The notes below the pieces were generated by a model. That model ran no database searches, was not told the origin of the DNA, and saw nothing but the letters and a program-made list of their open reading frames with translations. From the NCBI RefSeq assembly GCF_004792415.1, contig NZ_CP038853.1, positions 2,852,001-2,916,000 of the forward strand: a stretch of DNA of 64,000 nt, given 5' to 3'. Shown here in pieces: positions 39,538 through 51,212 of the stretch (the stretch's first letter is position 1; the number at the start of each line of letters is the position of its first letter). Source of the DNA: Pantoea vagans. GTDB taxonomy: Bacteria; Pseudomonadota; Gammaproteobacteria; Enterobacterales; Enterobacteriaceae. A program made the position numbers and the translations under genes.

Positions 39538-40332
39538 TTACAGGCTTGCCAGACGTTTCTGCGCCTGTTTAGCAGATTCGGTGTCTGGATAAAGTTTGAT
39601 CACCTGCTGGAAGACCGCTTTGGCTTTCGCCGTGTCTTTCTTCTCCTGCATGATGACACCCACTTTCAGCAACGCTTCTGCAGCTTTCGGTGACTTCGGA
39701 TAGTTCTTCACCACCGTGGCGTAATAATACGCCGCGTCGTCCTTTTTGCCTTTGTTGTAGTTCAGCTGACCCAGCCAGTAATTCGCATTCGGCTGATAGG
39801 TCGAATCCGGGTAACGTTTTACCCACGCCTGAAGCGCACTGATCGCCTGGTCATACTGTTTCTTCTCCAGAATCAGCGCCACAGCCGCATTGTAATCGCT
39901 GTTAGCGTCACCGGTCTGCGCAGGTGCGCTCTCCGTGGATGCTGCCGCGCCTGCGGTGGCTGCTGCGCCGGTATCTGCTGCGGCATCGCTGCCGGCTGCC
40001 TGTTGCCCGCCGCTGCTGCTGGCGCTGCTCAGGCTGTCAATCTGCTGGTAAAGCTGCTTCTGCCGCTCAACCACCTGATTCAACTGATACGAGTTTTGCT
40101 GGATTTGCCCACGCAGCGCATCGATATCACGCTGGTTATCGCTCATCTGCTGCTGCAGTTGCTGCATCAGTTGTGCCTGGGCATTAGAGATTCGTTCGAG
40201 AGTGGTGACACGGTCTTCGACCGAGCCGGAGCCAACGCTACTGATTGACGCTTGGGCATTAGCGGCCCAGGGGGCCGCTACGCCAATCAGTAACGACAGA
40301 CTCAACAGATGACGTCTGAAGTTACTAACCAT
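39538..40332 (-). CDS. cpoB: Cell division coordinator CpoB (YbgF)
   Basis: A 264-residue periplasmic protein with a signal peptide ending near ANA (residue 26). A trimerising coiled coil (about 35-105, rich in Gln/Leu heptads) is followed by an Ala/Ser linker and three TPR repeats (about 145-260), such as NANYWLGQLNYNKGKKDDAAYY. CpoB links PBP1B and the Tol machine during septation. Last in the tol-pal operon, 9 bp after pal. Confidence 0.95.
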   Translation of the reverse strand: MVSNFRRHLLSLSLLIGVAAPWAANAQASISSVGSGSVEDRVTTLERISNAQAQLMQQLQQQMSDNQRDIDALRGQIQQNSYQLNQVVERQKQLYQQIDSLSSASSSGGQQAAGSDAAADTGAAATAGAAASTESAPAQTGDANSDYNAAVALILEKKQYDQAISALQAWVKRYPDSTYQPNANYWLGQLNYNKGKKDDAAYYYATVVKNYPKSPKAAEALLKVGVIMQEKKDTAKAKAVFQQVIKLYPDTESAKQAQKRLASL

Positions 40333-40341
40333 GTGATTCTC

Positions 40342-40869
40342 TTAGTAGACCAGTACGGCACGACGGTTTTTAGAATACGCTGCTTCGTCATGACCCAGAA
40401 CGGCTGGCTTCTCTTTACCGTAAGAAACGATAGACATCTGATCAGCCGACACGCCTTTACCCTGCAGGTACATTTTAACGGCGTTAGCACGACGTTCGCC
40501 CAGGGCGATGTTGTATTCCGGCGTACCGCGCTCATCCGCGTGACCTTCGATGGTCACTTTGTAGGATGGGTTGCTGCGCAGGAAGGTCGCGTGCTGATCC
40601 AGCATCTGTGCATAATCAGACTGAACGTCATACTTGTCCAGGCCGAAGTACACGATGTTGTTCTGCTGCAGCTGCTGCATCTGCAGACGAGCCTGCTCGT
40701 CAGAAGACATGTTGCCGCCGTTACCGTTCATGCCAGAGTTTGCACCGTAAGCGCCATCAGCGCCCATGCCAGTCTGGTCATTGTTGTTGTTTTTGTGTGA
40801 GCTACAAGCCGCTACTGCCAGAACCGGCAGAGCCAGCATCAAACCCTTCAGCACTTTGTTCAGTTGCAT
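40342..40869 (-). CDS. pal: Peptidoglycan-associated lipoprotein Pal
   Basis: A 175-residue outer-membrane lipoprotein with lipobox LAVAAC (Cys 22) and Ser at +2. An Asn/Gly-rich linker precedes an OmpA-like domain (about 65-175) with [22 protein letters not shown], which binds diaminopimelate in peptidoglycan. It partners TolB and Lpp-OmpA networks in envelope constriction. Confidence 0.97.
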   Translation of the reverse strand: MQLNKVLKGLMLALPVLAVAACSSHKNNNNDQTGMGADGAYGANSGMNGNGGNMSSDEQARLQMQQLQQNNIVYFGLDKYDVQSDYAQMLDQHATFLRSNPSYKVTIEGHADERGTPEYNIALGERRANAVKMYLQGKGVSADQMSIVSYGKEKPAVLGHDEAAYSKNRRAVLVY

Positions 40870-40920
40870 TTCAAAAATCCCATTATTGTTTATTGTTTGC
40901 GATGTCTGAACTGTCAGACA

Positions 40921-42216
40921 TTACAGATACGGCGACCAGGCAGGAAATTTGACCTGTCCATCAGTTGCCGGAAGACGCGCTTTGAAACGACCGTCGGTTG
41001 AAACCAACTGCAGCACGGAACCCATCCCCTGAGTAGAGCTATAGATTACCATTGTGCCGTTTGGTGCCAGGCTCGGCGTTTCATCCAGGAACGTGTCCGT
41101 TAACGTTTGAACGGCTCCCGTTTCCAGATCCTGTTTGGCGACGTGTTGAGCACCACCGCTGGTGCTAATCATCACCATAGATTTACCATCTGTTGCGACA
41201 TCCGCATCCTGGTTCTGACCACCTTCCCAGGTAATACGCTGTGGCGTGCCGCCATTCAGACCGACTTTATAGATCTGAGGCGCACCCGCCTGATCCGAGG
41301 TATAAGCCAGCGTCTGGCTGTCCGGGAACCAGGTCGGTTCAGTGCTGTTATAGCGACCATCTGTCACCTGACGCGTCTGACCTGACGCCAGATCCATCAC
41401 ATAGAGGTTCAGGCTGCCGGTTTTAGAGAGCGCGAAAGCGAGCTTAGAGCCATCTGGCGAAAACGCCGGTGCACCGTTATGACGTGGATAAGAGGCGACC
41501 TGACGGATAGCACCGTTAGACAGCGTCTGAACCACCAGCGCAGATTTGCCGCTTTCAAAGGTCACGTAGGCAACTTTGCTGCCATCCGGAGACCAGGCTG
41601 GCGACATCAGTGGCTGTGGTGAACGATGTACCACGAACTGGTTGTAACCATCGTAGTCAGCGACGCGCAGCTCATACGGGAACTGACCGCCGTTGGTCTG
41701 CACGACATAGGCGATGCGGGTACGGAAAGCACCTTTAATGCCGGTCAGCTTCTGGAACGTCTCATCACTGGCCGTGTGGGCAGCATAACGCAGCCACTGT
41801 TTAGTCACTTTATACGAGTTCTGTGCCAGTACGGTACCTGGCGCACCGCCGGTATCCACCAGCTGGTAAGAGACCTGATAGCTGCCATCCGGGTTAGAAG
41901 CGACCTGACCGACGACAACGGCATCAATACCGAGCGCGCTCCATGCGGCAGGCTGAACTTCCTGCGCGCTGGCAGGCTGCTGTGGCAGACGCGAGCGATC
42001 CAGTGGATTAAATTTGCCACTGTTGCGCAGGTCAGCCGCTACGATGCCGCCGACATCTTCCGGCGCGGCACCCGCACCCGCCCATTTAAACGGCACCACG
42101 CCAATCGGGCGCGCAGTGTTGACACCCTGGGTGATCTCAATTCGAACTTCTGCATGCAGCATGGCTGCCCACAGCAGGATAAAAAAGCCTAACGTAACGC
42201 GAAGAGCTTGCTTCAT
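40921..42216 (-). CDS. tolB: Tol-Pal translocation protein TolB
   Basis: A 431-residue periplasmic beta-propeller with a signal peptide cut near LHA-EV (about residue 22). An N-terminal alpha/beta domain is followed by WD-like blades with repeated SPDGSK motifs (about 205-400). It binds Pal and, through its N-terminus, TolA. About 50 bp upstream of pal. Confidence 0.97.
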   Translation of the reverse strand: MKQALRVTLGFFILLWAAMLHAEVRIEITQGVNTARPIGVVPFKWAGAGAAPEDVGGIVAADLRNSGKFNPLDRSRLPQQPASAQEVQPAAWSALGIDAVVVGQVASNPDGSYQVSYQLVDTGGAPGTVLAQNSYKVTKQWLRYAAHTASDETFQKLTGIKGAFRTRIAYVVQTNGGQFPYELRVADYDGYNQFVVHRSPQPLMSPAWSPDGSKVAYVTFESGKSALVVQTLSNGAIRQVASYPRHNGAPAFSPDGSKLAFALSKTGSLNLYVMDLASGQTRQVTDGRYNSTEPTWFPDSQTLAYTSDQAGAPQIYKVGLNGGTPQRITWEGGQNQDADVATDGKSMVMISTSGGAQHVAKQDLETGAVQTLTDTFLDETPSLAPNGTMVIYSSTQGMGSVLQLVSTDGRFKARLPATDGQVKFPAWSPYL

Positions 42217-42331
42217 TTTATCTCCCTTATCTGAACCTCAGTCCACGATAATTGGCACTGTTCCTGGAAACCACGAGTACAACTTAAGTACGGCAAGCTA
42301 AACATAGAACAACTTGCCGCCCGTTACTGCA

Positions 42332-43657
42332 TTATTGCGGTTTAAAACGCATTGGGGCGTTTTTAAACACTTCGTAGACCGCCTGCGAAGGCGGCTTCGG
42401 AATGCGTGCCTGTTTAGCGGCAGCAATCGCAGCCTGACAGAGCGCAGGATCGCCACCCTCTGACTTAACATCGATTAACAAGCCATCAGGCGCAAGTTTA
42501 ATCCGCAAATCACAGGTTTTTCCGCGATACAGATCGGCATCGTAGAATCGGCTCTGAATCGCACTGACAACCTGCCCCATATAGGAGTTGATTTCCGCGC
42601 CTGATGCGCCCGCTTTCTTCTGGTTTCCCTGCCCTGCTGCGCCACCGGAGGTGCCACTTTTCGGTGCATTTTTGCCGGAAGCGAGTCCACCCAGTAAATC
42701 ATCGACATCGCTGTCATTGGCGGCATCCGCTGCGGCTTTCGCTTTCGCATCTGCTTTGGCCTTAGCAGCAGCATCCGCTTTTGCTTTGGCTGCCGCATCG
42801 GCTTTGGCTTTTGCCGCAGCATCGGCTTTCGCCTTCGCAGCCGCTTCTGCCTTTTCTTTAGCCGCTTCTTTAGCGGCCTCAGCTTTCTCTTTCGCCGCTT
42901 CTGCAGCTTTCTCTTTCGCTGCCTCGGCTGCTTTTTCTTTGGCTTCAGCGGCTTTCTCTTTCGCCTCTTCGGCCGCTTTAGCTTTTGCCTCCGCCGCCGC
43001 TTTCACTTTGGCTTCGGCTGCCGCTTTGGCATCCGCTTCAGACTTTGCTTTGGCTTCCGCAACGGCTTTCTCTTTTGCCGCCGCGGCAGCCGCAGCTTTC
43101 GCCTGCTGGTCAGCCTGCTTCTTTGCGTCGGCTGCGGCCTGCTTCGCCTGCTCGGCGGCGGCTTTTGCCTGTGCATCCGCCTCGGCTTTTGCATCTGCTT
43201 TCGCTTTGGCTGCCGCCGCTTCAGCGGTTTTTTGCTGTTCCTGAGCCTGTTTAGCAGCATCGATGGCCGCTTTCTGCTGCTCAGCCTGCTGTTTAGCCTC
43301 TTCTTTCGCGGTTTCCTGCGCGGCTAAACGCTCTTTCTCCAGCGCTTTCAGACGCTGCTGTTCAGCAGCCTGCTTCTGTTGCAGCTCTTCAGCCTGCTGC
43401 TGCGCCTGCTTTTTACGCTGCTGCTCAGCCCGCTGGCTGTCGCTCTGCTGGTTCTGCTGACGATTATATTGACTCACGACGGCACCGGGATCGACCATCA
43501 CTGCATCGATATCGCTGCCGCCACCACCCGCACTGCTGGGGTCAACGTGCTCATTAAACGAGCTCCAAATCAGCAGCGCGATCAGCACGATATGCAGAAT
43601 CACCGAAATGATTATCGCGCGCTTTAACTTCTCGTTTTGCTCGGTTGCCTTCGACAC
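42332..43657 (-). CDS. tolA: Envelope protein TolA
   Basis: A 441-residue inner-membrane protein. The single helix (about 14-34, AIIISVILHIVLIALLIW) holds the Ser/His face contacting TolQR. A very long Ala/Lys/Glu helix (about 60-330) spans the periplasm with repeats such as AAAKAKADA. The C-terminal domain (about 345-441) binds TolB/Pal and is the colicin and phage receptor part. It is 20 residues longer than E. coli TolA, mostly in the repeats. Internal repeats may vary by slippage. Confidence 0.96.
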   Translation of the reverse strand: MSKATEQNEKLKRAIIISVILHIVLIALLIWSSFNEHVDPSSAGGGGSDIDAVMVDPGAVVSQYNRQQNQQSDSQRAEQQRKKQAQQQAEELQQKQAAEQQRLKALEKERLAAQETAKEEAKQQAEQQKAAIDAAKQAQEQQKTAEAAAAKAKADAKAEADAQAKAAAEQAKQAAADAKKQADQQAKAAAAAAAKEKAVAEAKAKSEADAKAAAEAKVKAAAEAKAKAAEEAKEKAAEAKEKAAEAAKEKAAEAAKEKAEAAKEAAKEKAEAAAKAKADAAAKAKADAAAKAKADAAAKAKADAKAKAAADAANDSDVDDLLGGLASGKNAPKSGTSGGAAGQGNQKKAGASGAEINSYMGQVVSAIQSRFYDADLYRGKTCDLRIKLAPDGLLIDVKSEGGDPALCQAAIAAAKQARIPKPPSQAVYEVFKNAPMRFKPQ

Positions 43658-43684
43658 ACTCGGTTCCCAAAAAACGGTTCGATT

Positions 43685-44113
43685 TTAAATCGGCTGCGTC
43701 ATCAAACCGACAGATTTAACACCCGCCTGGTGCAGCAGGTTGAGCGCTTTAATAATTTCATCGTAAGGCACCTCTTTCGCGCCCCCGATCAAAAAGACCG
43801 TCTTAGGATTCGCTTCCAGTCGACGCTGCGCTTCGCTGATTACCTGCTCAGGCGGGAGTTGGTCCATGCGATCGTGATCCACGACCAGGCTGTACTGCCC
43901 CACGCCCGCCACTTCAACAATTACCGGCGGATTATCATCGCTGGAAACCGTTTTGGAGTCGGTCGCATCAGGCAGATCCACTTCCACGCTCTGGGTAATA
44001 ATGGGTGCCGTTGCCATGAAGATCAGCAACAGCACCAGCAGGACGTCCAGTAGCGGAACGATGTTGATTTCCGACTTCAGGTCGCGGCTTTTGCGACCAC
44101 GTACTCTGGCCAT
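43685..44113 (-). CDS. tolR: Tol-Pal proton channel subunit TolR
   Basis: A 142-residue ExbD-like protein with one N-terminal helix carrying the essential Asp 23 (VPLLDVLLVLL) and a periplasmic domain. The second of two adjacent ATGs (44113) gives the better spacing from AGAGG and the same length as E. coli. Confidence 0.96.
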   Translation of the reverse strand: MARVRGRKSRDLKSEINIVPLLDVLLVLLLIFMATAPIITQSVEVDLPDATDSKTVSSDDNPPVIVEVAGVGQYSLVVDHDRMDQLPPEQVISEAQRRLEANPKTVFLIGGAKEVPYDEIIKALNLLHQAGVKSVGLMTQPI

Positions 44114-44126
44114 CATTAACCTCTAT

Positions 44127-45214
<1,088 letters not shown>

Positions 45215-45392
45215 TCTACATCCCGGCCTCGTTTTAAACGTTGCTACTATACGCAAGAGAATTGGGGTTGGGAATGGGTCGCCAGAGCCAGGCGAAAATA
45301 ATTATCGCTCCGTAACAAACGGAACGATTTCAGAGAGATTTATTGACCAGATGCTGACAAATATTCACTGACAGCGCGGGTGAGGCGGGGGA

Positions 45393-45686
45393 TTAAAGGT
45401 AAAAACGGTAAAGCGCAATCACTAACACCAGCAGAGCCGGTAACGGCGTAAACAGCGCCTGCCATCGGGTTTTCCGTGGCCGGAAACCCACACCATGAAT
45501 GACGCAGCAGCAGACCGCCCAGATCAGCACCAGCCCCTGCAGAGCAGGAAGCTGGCCCGCCTGATTGGCAAAACGGGTCGGATCCCACATCACGCCGCCC
45601 GCCGTCAGCAGCGCCAGCAGCAGTGAGAGGGCCCGTAACGGGCCCTTATCCATCAGATCATAGAGCATCCGAACTGCCGTGCGCAT
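45393..45686 (-). CDS. ybgE: Cyd operon protein YbgE
   Basis: A 97-residue inner-membrane protein with about three helices. MDKGPLRALSLLLALLTAGGVMWDP and the two Cys of WAVCCCVIHG match E. coli YbgE. Its function is unknown. The start shares one base with the cydX stop (TGATG). Confidence 0.92.
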   Translation of the reverse strand: MRTAVRMLYDLMDKGPLRALSLLLALLTAGGVMWDPTRFANQAGQLPALQGLVLIWAVCCCVIHGVGFRPRKTRWQALFTPLPALLVLVIALYRFYL

Positions 45687-45790
45687 CAGTGAGTCTCATC
45701 CTGCGCTTCAACGTGTTCAATCGCCAGCGCGGTCACGATACCAAAGGCACAGGCCAGCAACGTGCCGAGAATCCAGGCAAAATACCACAT
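45686..45790 (-). CDS. cydX: Cytochrome bd-I small subunit CydX
   Basis: A 34-residue single-helix subunit needed for stable cytochrome bd-I heme b595/d. It reads MWYFAWILGTLLACAFG and continues to EHVEAQDETH, closely matching E. coli CydX (37 residues) but three residues shorter at the tail. AGGAGA lies just before the ATG. It follows cydB by 15 bp. Confidence 0.95.
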   Translation of the reverse strand: MWYFAWILGTLLACAFGIVTALAIEHVEAQDETH

Positions 45791-45805
45791 GCGACATCTC
45801 CTTTA

Positions 45806-46945
45806 TTAATAGAGTGAGTGACTGTTGCTTTCAATCTGCTCTTTGGTAATACGGCCAAACATCTTCCAGTAGCACCAGGTGGTGTAAATCAGAATGATTG
45901 GGACAAAGATAGCGGCGGCCACGGTCATGGTTTGCAGCGTCAGCAGACTGGACGTGGCGTCCCACATGGTCAGGCTGATTCCCGGCACGGTGCTGGATGG
46001 CATGATGAACGGAAACATCGCAATGCCGGCGGTCATGATGACGCAGGCCAGCGTCAGTGATGAGAACAGGAACGCCCAGGCGCCCTTCTCAACCCGCGAG
46101 CAGAGTACGGTCAGCAGCGGCAGTACCGAACCGAGCAGCGGGAACAGCCACAGTACAGGATGGTTCTGGAAGTTGACCATCCAGGCACCCGCTTCGCGCA
46201 CGACGGTTTTTCCCAGTGGGTTCGAGGCGGCAAAGTGATCCATTGTGCTGGTCACCACATAACCATCGATACCGTATTTCACCCAGACACCCGCCAGGAT
46301 GAAGCAGACCATCATCACCAGCGCGGCAAGTTGTGCAGCGGTACGCGAACGCAGATGCAGTTCGCCAGTGGTGCGCATCTGCAGGTAGGTTGCGCCCTGT
46401 GCCAGAATCATCGCCACACTGACCACACCCGCCAGCAGGCCAAACGGATTCAGCAGCTGGAAGAAGTTGCCGGTATAGAACAGGCGCAGATACGCATCGG
46501 CATGGAACGGCACGCCCTGTAACAGGTTGCCAAAGGCCACGCCAATCACCAGCGGTGGCACGAAGCTGCCAATGAAAATGCCCCAGTCCCAGGCACCGCG
46601 CCAGCGGTTATCTTCAATCTTCGAGCGGTAATCGAAACCGACCGGACGGAAGAACAGTGATGCGAGCACCAGAATCATCGCCACATAGAAGCCGGAGAAG
46701 GCCGCCGCGTAGACCATTGGCCAGGCGGCAAACAGTGCGCCACCCGCGGTGATCAGCCAGACCTGGTTACCGTCCCAGTGCGGGGCGATACTGTTAATCA
46801 TGATGCGACGTTCAGTATCGGTGCGGCCCAGAATGCGTGTCAGCATCCCGACGCCCATATCAAAACCATCTGCGACAGCAAAGCCAATCAGCAGCACGCC
46901 AATCAGCAGCCACCAGACAAAGCGCAGAACTTCATAATCAAACAT
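45806..46945 (-). CDS. cydB: Cytochrome bd-I ubiquinol oxidase subunit II
   Basis: A 379-residue inner-membrane subunit with eight to nine helices that supports heme insertion and proton access. Landmarks are GFDMGVGMLTRILGRTD, NGNQVWL-like DGNQVWLITAGGA and the end SNSHSLY. It lies 11 bp after cydA. Confidence 0.97.
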   Translation of the reverse strand: MFDYEVLRFVWWLLIGVLLIGFAVADGFDMGVGMLTRILGRTDTERRIMINSIAPHWDGNQVWLITAGGALFAAWPMVYAAAFSGFYVAMILVLASLFFRPVGFDYRSKIEDNRWRGAWDWGIFIGSFVPPLVIGVAFGNLLQGVPFHADAYLRLFYTGNFFQLLNPFGLLAGVVSVAMILAQGATYLQMRTTGELHLRSRTAAQLAALVMMVCFILAGVWVKYGIDGYVVTSTMDHFAASNPLGKTVVREAGAWMVNFQNHPVLWLFPLLGSVLPLLTVLCSRVEKGAWAFLFSSLTLACVIMTAGIAMFPFIMPSSTVPGISLTMWDATSSLLTLQTMTVAAAIFVPIILIYTTWCYWKMFGRITKEQIESNSHSLY

Positions 46946-46956
46946 GGTCGCTCTCC

Positions 46957-48528
46957 TTATCCCTGAACCGGCTGAGTGGTTGCTGTGATCTGCTCATGAT
47001 GATATCGCCCGGTTTTCAGGCTGCTCGGCCCAAGGCGGGCGAATTTGAACATCAGGTACATCTCTGCCACCAGGAACAGCGTGTAGAGTCCGCAGATCAG
47101 GATCATCGAGAACAGCAGATCGCCCACAGTCAGCGAGGAGTTGGCCACCGCGGTCGGCAGGATTTCACCGATAGCCCAGGGCTGACGACCATACTCGGCT
47201 ACGAACCAGCCTGACTCGACAGCAATCCAGGGTAACGGAATACCAAACAGCGCCGCTTTCAGTAACCAGCGATTTTTGCCCACGCGATTGCGTATTACGC
47301 TCCAGAAAGAGAGTGTGATAATGCCCAGCAGCAGTACGCCACACAGCACCATGATGCGGAACGCAAAGTAGAGCGGCGCTACGCGCGGGATAGAGTCCTG
47401 GGTCGCCTGCTTAATCTGCGCTTCGGTCGCATCCGCCACATTGTCGGTATAGCGCTTCAGCAGCAGACCATAACCGAGATCCTGTTTGTGACTATTGAAC
47501 GCGTCACGTACTGCGGGATCCTGACTGCCGCCGCGCAGTTCATTCAGCAACGTGTAGGCTTTCATGCCGTTGCGGATGCGCACTTCATGCTGAGCCATCA
47601 GATCTTTCAGGCCGGTGACCGGCTTATCGATGGATCGGGTCGCGATCAGGCCCAGCAGCCACGGGATCTGCACGGCATACCGGTTCTCCTGCGTTGCCTG
47701 ATCGGGCAGGCCAAACAGCGTAAATGAGGCTGGGGCTGGCTGGGTTTCCCACTCGGCTTCGATAGCGGCCAGCTTGGTTTTCTGCACGTCGCCCATTTCA
47801 TAGCCAGACTCATCGCCCAGCAGAATCACGGAGAGGACCGCCGCCATGCCAAAGCTGGCCGCAATAGCGAACGAGCGTTTAGCAAAAGCAAGGTCGCGCC
47901 CTTTCAGCATGTACCACGCGCTGATGCCCAGAATGAACATCGCGCCGGTGGTGTAACCGGCCGCAACGGTGTGAACGAATTTCACCTGCGCCACCGGGTT
48001 CAGTACCAGCTCTGAGAAGCTGACCATCTCCATGCGCATGGTTTCGAAGTTGAATTCAGAGGCGATGGGGTTCTGCATCCAGCCGTTAGCAACCAGAATC
48101 CACAGCGCGGACATGTTCGAGCCCAGCGCCACCAGCCAGGTCACCGCCATGTGCTGCACTTTACCCAGCCGATCCCAGCCAAAAAAGAACAGGCCGACAA
48201 AGGTCGATTCCAGGAAGAACGCCATCAGACCTTCAATGGCGAGCGGCGCGCCGAAGATATCGCCGACGTAGTGAGAGTAATATGACCAGTTTGTTCCGAA
48301 CTGAAATTCCATGGTCAGGCCGGTAGCGACACCCAGCGCAAAGTTAATACCAAATAACTTGCCCCAGAACTTCGTCATATCTTTATAAATTTGTTTACCG
48401 CTCAGGACATAGACCGTCTCCATGATCGCCAGCAAAAACGCCATACCCAGCGTTAAAGGGACGAACAGAAAATGGTACATCGCTGTTAAGGCAAACTGTA
48501 ACCGCGACAGTTCGACGATATCTAACAT
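46957..48528 (-). CDS. cydA: Cytochrome bd-I ubiquinol oxidase subunit I
   Basis: A 523-residue inner-membrane subunit carrying all three hemes. His 19 (TAMYHFLFV) ligates the high-spin hemes. The long quinol-binding Q loop (about 245-380) contains [15 protein letters not shown]. It reduces O2 to water at low oxygen. First in cydABX-ybgE; FNR/ArcA-like sites lie in the upstream region. Confidence 0.98.
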   Translation of the reverse strand: MLDIVELSRLQFALTAMYHFLFVPLTLGMAFLLAIMETVYVLSGKQIYKDMTKFWGKLFGINFALGVATGLTMEFQFGTNWSYYSHYVGDIFGAPLAIEGLMAFFLESTFVGLFFFGWDRLGKVQHMAVTWLVALGSNMSALWILVANGWMQNPIASEFNFETMRMEMVSFSELVLNPVAQVKFVHTVAAGYTTGAMFILGISAWYMLKGRDLAFAKRSFAIAASFGMAAVLSVILLGDESGYEMGDVQKTKLAAIEAEWETQPAPASFTLFGLPDQATQENRYAVQIPWLLGLIATRSIDKPVTGLKDLMAQHEVRIRNGMKAYTLLNELRGGSQDPAVRDAFNSHKQDLGYGLLLKRYTDNVADATEAQIKQATQDSIPRVAPLYFAFRIMVLCGVLLLGIITLSFWSVIRNRVGKNRWLLKAALFGIPLPWIAVESGWFVAEYGRQPWAIGEILPTAVANSSLTVGDLLFSMILICGLYTLFLVAEMYLMFKFARLGPSSLKTGRYHHEQITATTQPVQG

Positions 48529-49058
48529 AATGACTCCTTGCTCCTCGCTTTGTCTCCGTCACGCGCGCGATCAGAACGAACGTAATCAGAGTCAGGAACG
48601 ACTGTTTATTGATTCCAGTTTTTTTATGACCAGCAGAACAGATTTGTGAGCTGCCCGAACAGGCGAGTAGCGAATAAAGCAGCTCTGAAAATTGTCAATC
48701 CGCGCCTTCATTAACGCGTGCTTTAACAGGAGGAAAGCGGGTGTCATCCCGGGTTGAGCAGACGTTTGAAAATTTGTGTAGAAGGCTGGATTGATGCAGC
48801 GCAATTTACGCTCTTAGCGTTGCGCTTTGCCAGCGATATAGTTGGATATAAATCGCGATTAATTGATCTGGATTAACGCAATAAGTTTCCAGATAGAGTC
48901 AGGTGGGTTTCTTGTTAATGAGATGTCATTAATGAAATAAAGCGGGGAAAAATAGTTTACCTTTGCCACTTTTTATTAACGTAACTAATACCTGCGTGGT
49001 TATCTGACCACGCCCTCTTCTCTTTAAATGTCTGGGTGATGGCTGTGCGTTACCGGCA
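48529..49058. promoter_or_regulatory. Control region upstream of cydA
   Basis: About 530 bp, AT-rich, without a gene. A near-consensus FNR site, TTGATCTGGATTAA, lies at 48863-48876. An ArcA-like direct-repeat site, GTTAATGAGATGTCAT, lies at 48914-48929. E. coli cydA has a similarly long leader with ArcA and FNR sites and several promoters. The assignments here are by eye. Confidence 0.5.
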
Positions 49059-49084
49059 TAAAAAAAGCCACCCGTAGGTGGCTT
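49059..49084 (-). terminator. Terminator of the sdh-suc operon
   Basis: On the minus strand AAGCCACC, a 4-nt loop, GGTGGCTT, then seven T residues. It lies about 20 bp past the sucD stop. Confidence 0.93.
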
Positions 49085-49103
49085 AGTCTCAGATGACGAC
49101 GAC

Positions 49104-49979
49104 TTATTTTGCCGGTAATACGGCTTTAACTGCGTCACCGATGTCAGCCAGGCTGCGAACGGTTTTTACGCCTGCGGCTTCCAGTGCAGCAAATTTCTCA
49201 TCTGCTGTACCTTTACCACCGGCAATGATGGCGCCCGCATGGCCCATACGCTTGCCTTTCGGCGCGGTGACGCCAGCAATGTAACCCACAACCGGCTTGG
49301 TCACGTGCTCTTTGATGAAGGCTGCGGCTTCTTCTTCTGCGCTGCCACCGATTTCACCAATCATCACGATCGCTTCAGTCTGTGGATCATCCTGGAACAT
49401 TTTCAGGATGTCGATGAAGTTAGAGCCCGGGATCGGGTCACCACCGATGCCGACGCAGGTTGACTGGCCGTAGCCGATATCAGTGGTCTGCTTAACTGCT
49501 TCATAGGTCAGGGTGCCTGAACGGGAAACGATACCGACGCGGCCCGGCTGGTGAATGTGGCCCGGCATGATGCCGATCTTACATTCGCCTGGGGTGATTA
49601 CGCCCGGACAATTTGGACCGATCATCCGCACGCCCGCTTCATCCAGCTTCACTTTCACGGTCAGCATATCCAGTGTCGGGATACCTTCGGTGATGGTGAT
49701 AATCAGCTTGATGCCCGCTTCAATCGCTTCCAGGATGCCATCTTTACAGAAAGGTGCCGGAACGTAGATCACGGTGGCAGTTGCGCCGGTCGCTTCTACC
49801 GCTTCGCGTACGGTGTTGAACACCGGCAGGCCGAGATGCGTCGTGCCGCCTTTGCCTGGCGTCACGCCGCCAACCAGCTGAGTACCGTAAGCCAGCGCCT
49901 GCTCAGAATGGAAAGTCCCCTGGCCACCGGTGAAACCCTGGCAAATGACTTTGGTGTTTTTGTCGATCAGAATGGACAT
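49104..49979 (-). CDS. sucD: Succinyl-CoA synthetase alpha subunit
   Basis: A 291-residue subunit of the TCA enzyme making succinate and ATP from succinyl-CoA. The CoA site is [15 protein letters not shown] near residue 13, and the phospho-His lies in [17 protein letters not shown] near 246. The start shares one base with the sucC stop. Confidence 0.98.
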   Translation of the reverse strand: MSILIDKNTKVICQGFTGGQGTFHSEQALAYGTQLVGGVTPGKGGTTHLGLPVFNTVREAVEATGATATVIYVPAPFCKDGILEAIEAGIKLIITITEGIPTLDMLTVKVKLDEAGVRMIGPNCPGVITPGECKIGIMPGHIHQPGRVGIVSRSGTLTYEAVKQTTDIGYGQSTCVGIGGDPIPGSNFIDILKMFQDDPQTEAIVMIGEIGGSAEEEAAAFIKEHVTKPVVGYIAGVTAPKGKRMGHAGAIIAGGKGTADEKFAALEAAGVKTVRSLADIGDAVKAVLPAK

Positions 49980-51145
49980 TATTTACCCTCCGCGGCAGCA
50001 ACAACACGCTGTGCGGCGTCTGTCAGGCTGGTTGCTGCAATGATGTTCAGACCGCTGTCCGCCAGTTTCTGTGCGCCCAGCTCGGCGTTGTTACCTTCCA
50101 GACGTACCACTACTGGCACGTTAACACCCACTTCAGCGACTGCGCCGATGATGCCGTCGGCAATCAGGTCACAGCGTACGATGCCGCCGAAGATGTTAAC
50201 GAAGACGGCTTTAACCGCATCGTCAGACAGGATGATTTTGAAGGCTTCGGTCACGCGCTCTTTAGTTGCGCCGCCGCCGACATCAAGGAAGTTGGCTGGC
50301 TGACCGCCATGGTGCTTAACGATGTCCATGGTGCCCATCGCCAGACCTGCGCCGTTAACCATACAACCGATGTTGCCTTCCAGCGCAACATAGTTCAGTT
50401 CCCATTGTGTCGCATGCGCTTCACGTGGGTCTTCCTGGCTTGGATCGCGCATTTCGCGCAGCTCTGGCTGGCGGAACAGGGCATTGCCATCGGCGCCCAG
50501 TTTGCCATCCAGGCAGATCAGATCGCCCTGCTTAGTGATGACCAGCGGGTTGATCTCAACCATCGCCAGATCGCGCTCCAGGAACAGCGTTGCCAGACCC
50601 ATGAAGATCTTGGTGAACTGACCAACCAGCTTACCGGTCAGGCCCAGTTTGAATGCCAGCTCGCGACCCTGATAAGGCTGCGGACCAGTCAGTGGGTCCA
50701 GCGCCATTTTGTGGATCAGGTGCGGGGTCTCTTCCGCCACTTTTTCGATTTCCACGCCACCTTCGGTTGAGGCCATGAAAATCACGCGACGCGTTGCGCG
50801 ATCGACCACAGCGCCCAGGTAGAGCTCCTGATCGATGTCGGTTGCCGCTTCAACCAGAATCTGGTTTACCGGCTGGCCGTTTGCGTCTGTCTGATAGGTC
50901 ACCAGACGTTTGCCCAGCCAGTTTTCAGCAAATGCGCGAATCTCTTCTTTGCTGTTAACCACTTTCACACCGCCCGCTTTACCGCGGCCACCGGCATGAA
51001 CCTGACATTTAACTACCCACGGGCCTGCGCCAATTTTAGAGGCTGCTTCTTCCGCTTCACGTGGTGTAGTACAGGCGTAACCCGTTGGTGCCGGCATGCC
51101 ATACCGTGCAAACAGTTGTTTCGCCTGGTATTCGTGTAAGTTCAT
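49979..51145 (-). CDS. sucC: Succinyl-CoA synthetase beta subunit
   Basis: A 388-residue ATP-grasp subunit. It begins [16 protein letters not shown] and has [16 protein letters not shown] for nucleotide binding and [13 protein letters not shown] toward the C-terminus. It lies about 67 bp after sucB. Confidence 0.98.
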   Translation of the reverse strand: MNLHEYQAKQLFARYGMPAPTGYACTTPREAEEAASKIGAGPWVVKCQVHAGGRGKAGGVKVVNSKEEIRAFAENWLGKRLVTYQTDANGQPVNQILVEAATDIDQELYLGAVVDRATRRVIFMASTEGGVEIEKVAEETPHLIHKMALDPLTGPQPYQGRELAFKLGLTGKLVGQFTKIFMGLATLFLERDLAMVEINPLVITKQGDLICLDGKLGADGNALFRQPELREMRDPSQEDPREAHATQWELNYVALEGNIGCMVNGAGLAMGTMDIVKHHGGQPANFLDVGGGATKERVTEAFKIILSDDAVKAVFVNIFGGIVRCDLIADGIIGAVAEVGVNVPVVVRLEGNNAELGAQKLADSGLNIIAATSLTDAAQRVVAAAEGK

Positions 51146-51212
51146 GATGTTCTATCCATTCAGGTCTGAAAAGAGTATTGAGGTTGGGCGCGCGAGGCGC
51201 GCCCGGTGAAAA

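Noticed and set aside
42588..43244. Long Ala/Ser/Phe-rich open frame opposite tolA
   Set aside because: It is the antisense shadow of the repetitive Ala/Lys/Glu helix of TolA; no ribosome site and no family resemblance.
42700..43300. Repeats within tolA considered as a separate repeat array or CRISPR-like structure
   Set aside because: The repetition is codon-level Ala/Lys/Glu coding typical of TolA, without spacers of constant length.
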